The notes beneath the pieces were generated by a model. The model ran no database searches, was not told the origin of the DNA, and was given only the letters and a program-made list of their open reading frames with translations. From positions 1 to 39,675 of the forward strand of contig WGMI01000009.1 of NCBI GenBank assembly GCA_016125155.1: a DNA stretch of 39,675 nucleotides, written 5' to 3'. Positions 1 through 7,203 of this stretch are shown in pieces. The DNA comes from a bacterium. Lineage in GTDB: Bacteria; Bacteroidota; Bacteroidia; Flavobacteriales; Schleiferiaceae. The position numbers and the translations under genes are program-made. The first letter of the stretch is position 1. The number at the start of each line of letters is the position of its first letter.

Positions 1-136
1 AATCCCGAATCCCGAATCCCGAATCCCGAATCCCGAATCCCGAATCCCGAATCCCGAATCCCGAATCCCGAATCCCGAATCCCGAATCCCGAATCCCGAA
101 TCCCGAATCCCGAATCCCGAATCCCGAATCCCGAAT
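1..136. repeat. Heptanucleotide tandem array (AATCCCG)19
   Basis: The 7-base unit AATCCCG is repeated 19 full times without a mismatch from base 1 to 133, followed by a partial AAT. The array begins at the window edge, so its true length is unknown. It lies about 180 bp beyond the 3' end of the sugar transferase gene and encodes nothing plausible. Because 7 is not a multiple of 3, copy-number change would shift any reading frame through it. Such arrays are prone to slippage or assembly collapse. Confidence 0.97.
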
Positions 137-316
137 TCAGTTGACAGTTCTCGGTTTTCAGTAACCCGTATCCCTATCAGCGAATTGTTCCGTACGAACT
201 CCGAACTGCAAAATCTTGACTATGAACTCTCAACTCCTAACTGTTCACTCGGTTCTGTGAGCTGAGAACTGCAAACTCTAGACTCCAACCCAAAATCCCC
301 AGACAATCCCCCATCC
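137..316. repeat. GAACT-rich degenerate low-complexity intergenic DNA
   Basis: No gene is seen here. The stretch is full of GAACT, CAACT and GACT words spaced about 7-10 bases apart. A 19-base imperfect direct repeat starting GAACTGCAAA occurs at 203-221 and 266-284 with 17 of 19 identities. The first part (138-165) holds the same kind of words on the other strand. I recall similar ACT-phased filler between genes of other Bacteroidota, but cannot check this. Function unknown. Confidence 0.6.
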
Positions 317-1753
317 TTACTTCCCTCTCCCTTGAAATACAATCAAAATAGTGTAAATCAGTATTTTAAGATCGTTCATAATGTTCATATTCTCGATGTA
401 GATAATATCGTATTTCAACCGCTCTACCATTTCCTCTACGTTTTCAGCATACCCAAACTTCACCATACCCCAACTTGTCAGCCCGGGCTTTACCTTCAAC
501 AAATGCCGATAGTGCGGGGCTTTTTCCACGATTCGATCGATGTAGTACTTGCGCTCCGGACGCGGGCCCACCAAGGACATTTCGCCCCAGAGCACATTGA
601 ACAACTGCGGCAGTTCGTCCAAACGGTGCCTTCTCATTACCCTCCCCCAGGGCGTGATGCGCGGGTCGTTTTCGCTGCTCAACTGGGGTCCGTTGCTCTC
701 GGCATTCGAAAACATTGAACGAAACTTGATCATTTTAAAGGTCTTGCCATTTATCCCGACCCGTTCTTGTCGGTAAAAAATGGGGCCAGGAGAGCTGAAT
801 TTCACCATCAAGGCCCCAAATAGAAAAAATGGACTGAGCACGATTACCCCCAGCAACGACAAAACCACGTCCAGGGCTCTTTTAATCACCCTTTGCCAGA
901 GGGGCATCAGTTCGTGGCGGATCACAATGAGCGGAGCTCCATACGACTCCAAGCGCACCTGACCCGAAATCAAGTCGTAGGTGTCTGGTACCATATGAAT
1001 GCGGATGCCCGGAAAGACCTTCAATACGCTTAAAATGGCTTGAAGCTTGTCGTGTTCTCGGCTTTCGATCGCAATGATGACTTCTTCAATGCCGTGCTCG
1101 CGCAAAATGGTTTCAAGCTCGGTGTATTCGCCCAAATGCGGCAGATTGCGTCCGAGCAAATACTTCAAATTGTTGTTGACGCTGGCAAAACCGACGAACT
1201 GAAAACCCGCTGATTTGCGCGCGCCCTCGAGTTCATTGAACAGATCGACGGCCATTTGATTGCTCCCGACAATTAAGGTGGGGAAACCGATTTCTCGGTT
1301 TTTGATCCGAATGGCCGAAAAGGTTGTAACAATGGTGCGTACCGAGGCAGTGAGTCCGAATTGCAGCCCGAGATAGAGTCCAAACAAAGCGTAGTAGTCG
1401 CGAAAATCAGCGACGAAATCGTCGAGAATTAGGGCAAAGAATAGGACCACCGAACCGGCAATCGACAGGGCGAATGTGTTGATCAAATCGCGAATTCGCG
1501 AACGGCGGTAGACTTCGGCATAGAAGCCTGTGAGCCACGAAAGAGCGATCCAAAACAGGATGACCCAAATCGATCCCGTCCGGTAGCGCTCGTCCAACAC
1601 CGAAAGCACGCGATCGACCGAAAATACCCCAGCGCTCTGTTCTATGATTTCCTTGCGGTAGACAAAGAGTCCCGTATAGGCCGCCCAGGCGGAGAGGGCA
1701 TCTCCGAGCACGTATTTGAATCGCTGAAGTCCGGGTCTTTTTACTGTCTTCAA
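317..1753 (-). CDS. Polyprenyl-phosphate sugar-1-phosphate transferase (exopolysaccharide initiating enzyme)
   Basis: This 478-residue membrane protein has the layout of the WbaP/WcaJ-type initiating transferases. An N-terminal block has several hydrophobic segments (roughly residues 10-150). A Rossmann-like CoA-binding-type middle follows (about 155-270, beginning FPTLIVGSNQMA). The C-terminal bacterial sugar-transferase domain (about 285-478) has the membrane re-entrant helix after KRALDVVLSLLG, the motif SPGPIFYRQERVG, KFRSM, and RRHRLDELPQLFNVL followed by SLVGPRPE. The family moves a sugar-1-phosphate from a nucleotide sugar to undecaprenyl phosphate at the inner membrane, starting capsule, O-antigen or exopolysaccharide units; the sugar cannot be read here. 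The start is a TTG at 1753 whose last bases overlap the TGA of the upstream lipoprotein gene (TTGA), implying translational coupling. No glycan cluster continues downstream; the repeat array follows. Confidence 0.9.
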   Translation of the reverse strand: MKTVKRPGLQRFKYVLGDALSAWAAYTGLFVYRKEIIEQSAGVFSVDRVLSVLDERYRTGSIWVILFWIALSWLTGFYAEVYRRSRIRDLINTFALSIAGSVVLFFALILDDFVADFRDYYALFGLYLGLQFGLTASVRTIVTTFSAIRIKNREIGFPTLIVGSNQMAVDLFNELEGARKSAGFQFVGFASVNNNLKYLLGRNLPHLGEYTELETILREHGIEEVIIAIESREHDKLQAILSVLKVFPGIRIHMVPDTYDLISGQVRLESYGAPLIVIRHELMPLWQRVIKRALDVVLSLLGVIVLSPFFLFGALMVKFSSPGPIFYRQERVGINGKTFKMIKFRSMFSNAESNGPQLSSENDPRITPWGRVMRRHRLDELPQLFNVLWGEMSLVGPRPERKYYIDRIVEKAPHYRHLLKVKPGLTSWGMVKFGYAENVEEMVERLKYDIIYIENMNIMNDLKILIYTILIVFQGRGK

Positions 1754-2625
1754 AACACCAGCTTCAGATTGTCGATCAATACCCGTTTTGCACCCCGGCC
1801 TTCGAAGTTCAATCCTCCGAGAAAAATCTTGTAGTCAATGGCACCAGGATAGCCTGAAACCTCGCTCTGTAGATTGATGTAGATTTTATTCCATCCCGAA
1901 TTGGGATTGATGGTGGCCGTATTGGCCTGAATGGTTTGCGCCGCGGTTCGAATTTCTAACCCGACCACAAGCGGGATTTCCGTCCAATAGTTGAGCTCTA
2001 AAAAAACGGGTTGTGCGATAGGCAAAAAGTATGCATCGGCAGTCAGGACTTCAAAGAGCACATCGGCATCCGACAGATACGCCACGCCACTTTGGGTGCC
2101 CGGTTCTCCGGGAAACGGAAACACCAAGGCGCTGTCTGAGGTGCGGTACAGCAGCGTGTCCGAGCGCGTGCTCGCCACCAGATTGAGTCCAACCCCCTCG
2201 AAATCTTCCACTTTGAGCACCGTGGCATTCGACCGGTAACGCGTATTGAGCGTTCCCAGCCGAACGGTATCCCCCGGTGCAAAATCGGCGCTGCTCAAAA
2301 TGGGCTCCAAAAACGAATGAATGCTGCGCGTGCTCGAGGTGCCGTTCTCGTTGATGCCCGCATCGAAGCGTATCGACTGGGTCCCTTCAACCAACACCGG
2401 AAACAGTGCGGGCAGCTCGTACACCCCTTGATTTTCATTGTTGACTTCGGTCCACAGGGTCGTGATCCGATGAGAAGCGGTGCCTTCGGCAATATAATCG
2501 GTGACCATTCCAATCGAATCGATCGAGAGATAAGCCGCACGTCGGGCGACAAAACTGTCCTTGGCACACCCCCCAACCCCTGCCAAACCGGAACAGAGTC
2601 CAATCCAGAACAGCGAAAACCGCAT
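1750..2625 (-). CDS. Predicted lipoprotein of the sugar-transferase operon, function unknown
   Basis: From the ATG at 2625 this gives 291 residues with a classical lipoprotein signal: MRFSLFWIGLCSGLAGVGGC, cleavage before the cysteine. An upstream in-frame TTG at 2664 and ATG at 2661 would overlap the preceding gene and bury the signal 13 residues in, so 2625 is preferred. The mature part is rich in beta-prone stretches, short loops and Thr/Ser/Asn, as in extracellular or periplasmic beta proteins of Bacteroidota, and ends RVLIDNLKLVF. I recognise no catalytic motif. It sits between a Gfo/Idh/MocA oxidoreductase gene (stop at 2661) and the sugar transferase (4-bp overlap), so it is probably cotranscribed and exposed on an envelope membrane. 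A role in polysaccharide handling is only a guess from context. Confidence 0.8.
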   Translation of the reverse strand: MRFSLFWIGLCSGLAGVGGCAKDSFVARRAAYLSIDSIGMVTDYIAEGTASHRITTLWTEVNNENQGVYELPALFPVLVEGTQSIRFDAGINENGTSSTRSIHSFLEPILSSADFAPGDTVRLGTLNTRYRSNATVLKVEDFEGVGLNLVASTRSDTLLYRTSDSALVFPFPGEPGTQSGVAYLSDADVLFEVLTADAYFLPIAQPVFLELNYWTEIPLVVGLEIRTAAQTIQANTATINPNSGWNKIYINLQSEVSGYPGAIDYKIFLGGLNFEGRGAKRVLIDNLKLVF

Positions 2626-2660
2626 GGTTGTTGGCTTTCTCAAATCATCCTCCTGCTTCA

Positions 2661-3671
2661 TCAAGCCCGTATCGCGGTATTGCGCTCCACCTCTGAAAGG
2701 ATGTTTTGGGCCACTTCGAGGGCGCGGTAACCGTCTTTGAGGGAAACGATGGGTGCAGTGTCGTTATTGATGGCTTCGGATAAAGTGCGGAGTTCATCGC
2801 GTATGGCATTCGTTTGAACGAGCGAAGGCCGCTCGAATTCGATTTGCCGTTTTTGACCATCACCGAGTTCGAGCACCATAGCAAAGGGATCCGGTTCGGC
2901 CGGTGCATCCTTCATGCGGACAAACTCGGTTTCCTTTTTGAGAAAATCGACCGTGATATAGGCATCTTGTTGGAAAAAGCGAGCCTTGCGCATGTTTTTC
3001 AGGCTGATGCGGCTGGCCGTTAGGTTGGCCACGGCCCCATTGGCAAATTCCAAACGGGCCGTGGCGATGTCCGGGCTTGAACTCACCACGGCCACTCCGT
3101 TGGCGCGCACATCAACGAGCTCACTTTGAACGGCATCGAGCACAATGTCGATGTCGTGGATCATCAAATCGAGGACAACGGGCACATCGGTACCGCGGGG
3201 GTTGAACTCTGCCAACCGATGAATCTCGATAAACCGAGGCTTCAAAATCGATTTGCGCGCTTCTACATAAGCAGGATTGAAGCGTTCTACATGCCCCACC
3301 TGCACTTTGAGCGGGGTGTTTTCGATGCGCCTGAGCAGGTCCCGGGCTTCCTCTAGGGTATGAGTGACCGGCTTTTCAATAAAGATATGCCGACCTCGTT
3401 CAAGCGCTTGTACGGCACAGTCGTAGTGCGAGAGGGTGGGCGTAACGATGTCGACGACGTCTACGGCCTCGATCAAATCGGCAATCGATTCGAAGCGATG
3501 CAGTCCGGACTCGGCCGCTACCTGAGCCGATAGCTCGGGATTCGGGTCGAAAAATCCGACCAAATGGTACTGTTCAGGCAGTTCTCCGAGACAGCGCAAA
3601 TGGATCTTGCCCAAGTGTCCGGCACCGAGCACGCCGACGCGGAGTTGTTCCGAAAGAGATGTTGACAACAT
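2661..3671 (-). CDS. Gfo/Idh/MocA-family NAD(P)-dependent oxidoreductase
   Basis: This 336-residue protein starts with a Rossmann fold: LRVGVLGAGHLGKIHLRCL gives the GxGxxG dinucleotide site. DIVTPTLSHYDCAVQALERGRHIFIEKPVTHTLEEA carries the family's hallmark EKP motif, whose lysine is usually catalytic. The alpha/beta C-terminal domain follows, with the conserved DLMIHDIDIVLD. Members oxidise or reduce sugars and sugar nucleotides; similar proteins in lipopolysaccharide loci act on UDP-N-acetyl sugars. The downstream sugar transferase makes such a substrate plausible but not proven. A TTG at 3695 would add eight residues, but the ATG at 3671 lies a normal distance (21 nt) from a TATTTTTG promoter box, so it is chosen. 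It is the first gene of a three-gene operon. Confidence 0.9.
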   Translation of the reverse strand: MLSTSLSEQLRVGVLGAGHLGKIHLRCLGELPEQYHLVGFFDPNPELSAQVAAESGLHRFESIADLIEAVDVVDIVTPTLSHYDCAVQALERGRHIFIEKPVTHTLEEARDLLRRIENTPLKVQVGHVERFNPAYVEARKSILKPRFIEIHRLAEFNPRGTDVPVVLDLMIHDIDIVLDAVQSELVDVRANGVAVVSSSPDIATARLEFANGAVANLTASRISLKNMRKARFFQQDAYITVDFLKKETEFVRMKDAPAEPDPFAMVLELGDGQKRQIEFERPSLVQTNAIRDELRTLSEAINNDTAPIVSLKDGYRALEVAQNILSEVERNTAIRA

Positions 3672-3692
3672 GGGCTTTGAATCGGTGGGGTG

Positions 3693-3700
3693 CAAAAATA
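3693..3700 (-). promoter_or_regulatory. Bacteroidota -7 promoter box TATTTTTG for the oxidoreductase operon
   Basis: On the minus strand the sequence reads TATTTTTG, an exact match to TAnnTTTG. It is followed by 21 bases and then the ATG at 3671. A clear -33 TTTG partner is not seen at the usual spacing. Its position at the head of the three-gene operon supports the call. Confidence 0.6.
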
Positions 3701-3718
3701 GGGCGCATCGGGCTTCAC

Positions 3719-3726
3719 TAACTTTG
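3719..3726 (+). promoter_or_regulatory. Bacteroidota -7 promoter box TAACTTTG for pcm, probably leaderless
   Basis: TAACTTTG matches TAnnTTTG exactly and ends only four bases before the pcm ATG at 3731. If transcription starts a few bases after the box, as is usual for this sigma factor, the mRNA begins at or within a base or two of the start codon, with no room for a ribosome binding site. The box lies back-to-back with the divergent operon's box, 18 bp apart. Confidence 0.6.
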
Positions 3727-3730
3727 AACC

Positions 3731-4384
3731 ATGCGTTCCGATAGCTTAAAACACCAGGGACTGAGAAATCAGTTGGCCGAAGAACTGCGCTCCAAAGGGG
3801 TTTCCGACGAGCGCGTGCTCCGGGCCATTCAAAAAGTACCCCGGCATTGGTTCCTCGATTCTTCGTTCGAAGATTATGCCTATCAAGACAAGGCCTTTCC
3901 CATCGCTTCTGGCCAGACCATCAGCCAGCCGCTTACTGTCGGATTGCAAAGCCAGTGGCTCGAGGCGACGCCGGGCATGAAGGTGCTCGAAATCGGAACG
4001 GGATCGGGCTACCAATGTGCCGTACTCTGCGAAATGGGGCTCAAGGTGCACTCGATAGAGCGCCAAAAGGAATTGTTCGATTCGGCTTCGGTGCTGCTGA
4101 AATCCATGGGTTATCGCCCAACCCTGAAATTTGGGGACGGCCATCAAGGGTTGCCGACCTATGCCCCCTTTGACCGCATATTGGTTACCGCCGCCGCTTT
4201 GGATGTTCCACACGCCTTATTGGCCCAACTCAAAATCGGGGGACGGCTTATTATTCCCGTGGGCGGGGAAGGAGAGCAGCGCATGCTGATGCTCGTTCGT
4301 CAAAGCGAAACCGAATTTGTGCGCAGCGAGCATGGGAGTTTTCGCTTTGTCCCGATGCTGGAGGGCAAGGCGAATGCGCAATAG
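3731..4384 (+). CDS. pcm: Protein-L-isoaspartate O-methyltransferase
   Basis: The 217-residue product has the full length of the PCMT family. It transfers a methyl group from S-adenosylmethionine to isoaspartyl residues in aged proteins, starting their repair. Seen in order: VPRHWFLD and YAYQDKAFPIASGQTISQP (the substrate-binding segment with the family's GQTIS(Q/Q)P motif), VLEIGTGSGYQCAVL (SAM-binding motif I), a later acidic strand end VHSIERQ, FDRILVTAAA, and GGRLIIPVG. It is a cytosolic single-domain enzyme. The gene is alone on the plus strand among minus-strand genes, with its own promoter box immediately upstream, and ends only 3 bp from the convergent membrane-protein gene. No terminator is visible between them, so the two transcripts probably overlap. 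Confidence 0.95.
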   Translation: MRSDSLKHQGLRNQLAEELRSKGVSDERVLRAIQKVPRHWFLDSSFEDYAYQDKAFPIASGQTISQPLTVGLQSQWLEATPGMKVLEIGTGSGYQCAVLCEMGLKVHSIERQKELFDSASVLLKSMGYRPTLKFGDGHQGLPTYAPFDRILVTAAALDVPHALLAQLKIGGRLIIPVGGEGEQRMLMLVRQSETEFVRSEHGSFRFVPMLEGKANAQ

Positions 4385-4387
4385 GCC

Positions 4388-6235
4388 TTATCGGCTCAAT
4401 TCCCTTTTCAATACAGTCCAATTCTCGAACACCGATGCAGGGGGGACGTCGGCGTTTTGAGCGCATTCGATCATATGGTGCAGTCCTTGCGACACTTCGC
4501 CCCGGCTGAGCCAAAACATGCTCAAATTCACCTGATCGGTGGCTTGATTCAAGGGCTTTCCCAGCGAGCGGAACCAGGCCTCGGCGCGTCCTGGAGGATC
4601 TTGGGTGCTCAAAGTGTGCATTGTCGAGATCGCCTCTTGGGTCGGAGGTCCCTGTAGTTCGGGCCATCTTTCGGCCAGCTCTGGATGCGCTGAGCGCAAG
4701 GCGTAGACTGCAGCCAGACCGTCGACATAGACCAACTTCCATTCGGGGTTATTGATCAAATAGGCCCACCAACCGGTATTCTTGAGGTAGGGAAAGGCCG
4801 CCAAAGTGGGTTGGTATTGATCGAAATAACGCCGGGCTTTGGCAGGGTCTTTCAAACTGGCCGCGTAGGTTGAAAAATCCGCGTCGCTCCAAATCTCCAT
4901 CCTTCCATCGATGTGAACCGGGTGGGGTTGAAAGAAATCGAAGGTCCCCCCGAAATCGATCGGGTTGATCAAGCGGGCCTCGGGGACGTTTTGGGCGATA
5001 AAGGCGGCCGCTCCAAGCGGGAGTTGAAGGCTGTCAGCCCCCAGACCGTGCGTATGCGGAGAGCGGATGGCGTGTGCATACCCGTTGTTTTGAGCGCTTC
5101 GTCCAATCAACACGGCCCCTATGCCGATCAGTCCCCATCCAATCGAACCTGAAACACCCTTGAGCAACCGAGGCAGAAATCCCTGTTGGGTTTGAGCGAT
5201 CTGGGACTCCAGACTCCGGGCCATCAGCGGGAGGGCAGCAAAAAAGAAATAGCCAAAGTTCTTGACCCCCAGGCTCCAGATCAGGACAAAGCCCAGCAGC
5301 AGCAAGCTGTGTTCGTACCGCTTGGAACGCGCTTCAAATACCGCGCAGACTACGGCCAAAGCCACGAGTAGTTGGCCCCAGAACAACGGGTACAATACAT
5401 ACCCCCATCCGTAGATTTTGAGCTCAGATAGGGTAAGCGGACTTTGAAATTCTCCGATGTATTCCTTTTTCAATCCCGAAGAAATCAACCCGAATTGCTC
5501 CCACGGATACCCCAATCCACTCAGACCGTAGGGAGTCAAAGCACTGGCCAAAACAGTGCCCCCCAAGGCCATCCACATCGGTTGGGGAATCCGTTGTCCT
5601 TTGAACCGGGCCCCTGCGACATACGCGATTTGAGCCACCCATCCCAAGATGTACAAGCTGTGCGTATTGGCCCAAAAAAGAGCGATCAAAGGAATCCAAA
5701 ACCACTGCTTCGATTTTCCGGTCCACAACCGATCGAGCACCCAGAGAAGGGCTCCGAGAAACACCCAAGAAAGGGTGTGCGGACGGGGTTCCGATCCCAG
5801 CAGGGGCAGCCCGAGCAAGAGCAAAAAGGGCAAAACGGCAGGCCAATGCCCTTTTTCAGTGCGGGATCGGATCAGAACCCAAGCCAGCGCAGCCAACAAC
5901 AGCAGCCATTGCATCCAGAAAAGCCCTTCAAAGCCCCCCATGCGGTAAACCGCACCCAACACTTTTTGATAGCCCCAGTGTAAATCGACATAAATGCGGT
6001 CTTTGCCCAGAATGGTAAAGGGGTCGGTCTGGGGAGGAAGCCCACCATTCTGCTGCATCCACCGATCGGCGGCCAAATGAAAGCCCAGGTCGGGGCTGTA
6101 TATTTTTTGCGCGCTGAGCTGAAACAGCATCCACAAGAGCGCTGCGCTGAGGGCGAGGGGGACACCCCAAGGAGTCCATTTTAGTGACCATGGGCTTTTC
6201 GAGGCCGGGGAAGTTGGCGTATTCACAGCGTTCAA
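4388..6235 (-). CDS. Polytopic membrane protein, GT-C glycosyltransferase-like
   Basis: About 615 residues with roughly ten hydrophobic helices up to about residue 380, then a soluble C-terminal part with WxxYLINNPEWKLVYVDGLAAVY. The first loop after helix 1 reads YSPDLGFHLAADRWMQQNGGLPPQTDPFT; an acidic D-x-G-x-H-L loop at this place resembles the first periplasmic loop of polyprenyl-linked GT-C glycosyltransferases, but I cannot assign a family firmly. Start choice: a TTG at 6235 overlaps the egtD stop as TTGA, the same coupling seen at 1753. A GTG at 6265 (deeper overlap) or a GTG at 6226 are alternatives. It is the last gene of the histidine-kinase / egtBD run. Why a putative glycosyl-transfer protein is coupled to ergothioneine genes is unclear. 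Confidence 0.7.
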   Translation of the reverse strand: MNAVNTPTSPASKSPWSLKWTPWGVPLALSAALLWMLFQLSAQKIYSPDLGFHLAADRWMQQNGGLPPQTDPFTILGKDRIYVDLHWGYQKVLGAVYRMGGFEGLFWMQWLLLLAALAWVLIRSRTEKGHWPAVLPFLLLLGLPLLGSEPRPHTLSWVFLGALLWVLDRLWTGKSKQWFWIPLIALFWANTHSLYILGWVAQIAYVAGARFKGQRIPQPMWMALGGTVLASALTPYGLSGLGYPWEQFGLISSGLKKEYIGEFQSPLTLSELKIYGWGYVLYPLFWGQLLVALAVVCAVFEARSKRYEHSLLLLGFVLIWSLGVKNFGYFFFAALPLMARSLESQIAQTQQGFLPRLLKGVSGSIGWGLIGIGAVLIGRSAQNNGYAHAIRSPHTHGLGADSLQLPLGAAAFIAQNVPEARLINPIDFGGTFDFFQPHPVHIDGRMEIWSDADFSTYAASLKDPAKARRYFDQYQPTLAAFPYLKNTGWWAYLINNPEWKLVYVDGLAAVYALRSAHPELAERWPELQGPPTQEAISTMHTLSTQDPPGRAEAWFRSLGKPLNQATDQVNLSMFWLSRGEVSQGLHHMIECAQNADVPPASVFENWTVLKRELSR

Positions 6236-7203
6236 GATTGGTATTCGCGGGTCGGGCGCTCCCACAACAAATCGGCAAAAATCGCTTCCCCTTCGGCATC
6301 GCGATGCACAAAGGATCGGGTTTGAAGAAAGCCCATGCGGCCAGCCTTTCTTTCGGTTTGTGCAAGACTGTATTTCCGGCTGGTTTCGGTGTGGATGGCT
6401 TCAAAAGCTTCAAAAGAAAAGCGGGGTCCGCCAGAGAGGCCAAATTCTGCCTGGCGCACACAGACCAAATGGCTTCGTGCTTCTAAAGCGATGGGGTCGT
6501 AGATGGGCCAGTGTACGAACGCCGAACGGTCAAAATCGCCCCCGAGCTCTCGGTTGATGCGGTCGAGGAGGTTGAGGTTGAACCGGGCCGTAACCCCTTC
6601 AGGATCGTTGTAGGCCGCGAGGATGCGCTCGGGTCGTTTGGCCAGATCCAGTCCGAGCAAAACCCCGTCTCCGGGTCGGCACAACCGACGCAGCAAGGCA
6701 AAAAGGGCCTCTTCGGCCTCGCCGGTGAAATTCCCCAGATTGCTTCCCAAAAACAAAAACAATCGCTTGCCGGGAGCCTCGGGCAACACCCATGGAGAGC
6801 GGAGATAGTCCGCAGCAACGGGTTGAAGGATTAAATCGGGCCAGCGCTCCAACAAGCGTTGGGACTGAAGCTCGAGGACGCTGGGCGAAATATCGACCGG
6901 GAAGTAGCGCAAATCGGATTGTGCTCCGAGCAACCCCTCGAGAAGGATCTCGGTTTTGCGCCCATCGCCCGACCCGAGATCGACCACATCGAGCGCGGTT
7001 TGCCTCATCCAATCCCGGATGCCCTCGGCTACCGCGGGCATATTGTCGCGTTCGGCCCGGCTGAGGTAATAGCCCGGAAGCTCCATGATCTGCTGAAAGA
7101 GTCTATCACCTTCCGGGTCATAGAAATAGCGCGATGGCAACACCTTAGGGCTCGAACTCAACCCTTCGATGACGGCCTCCCGAAAGCGATCGCGATCACT
7201 CAT
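6232..7203 (-). CDS. egtD: L-histidine N-alpha-methyltransferase (ergothioneine biosynthesis)
   Basis: EgtD trimethylates the alpha-amino group of histidine with three S-adenosylmethionine molecules to make hercynine, the first step of ergothioneine synthesis. From the ATG at 7203 the protein is 323 residues, close to the mycobacterial enzyme's length. Visible family motifs are RYFYDPEGDRLFQQIMELPGYYLSRAE (about 25-52), VVDLGSGDGRKTEILLEGL (SAM motif I, about 73-91), and LFLFLGSNLGNF later in the chain. The typical glutamate of LPEYY is glycine here (LPGYY), a small departure. The start overlaps the egtB stop as ATGA, so the two enzymes are translationally coupled in pathway-reverse order. 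An upstream extension of the open frame into egtB has no family similarity and is excluded. Confidence 0.93.
   Translation of the reverse strand: MSDRDRFREAVIEGLSSSPKVLPSRYFYDPEGDRLFQQIMELPGYYLSRAERDNMPAVAEGIRDWMRQTALDVVDLGSGDGRKTEILLEGLLGAQSDLRYFPVDISPSVLELQSQRLLERWPDLILQPVAADYLRSPWVLPEAPGKRLFLFLGSNLGNFTGEAEEALFALLRRLCRPGDGVLLGLDLAKRPERILAAYNDPEGVTARFNLNLLDRINRELGGDFDRSAFVHWPIYDPIALEARSHLVCVRQAEFGLSGGPRFSFEAFEAIHTETSRKYSLAQTERKAGRMGFLQTRSFVHRDAEGEAIFADLLWERPTREYQS

Noticed and set aside
1..136. CRISPR-like array
   Set aside because: The unit is 7 bases with no spacers between copies, so it is a plain tandem repeat.
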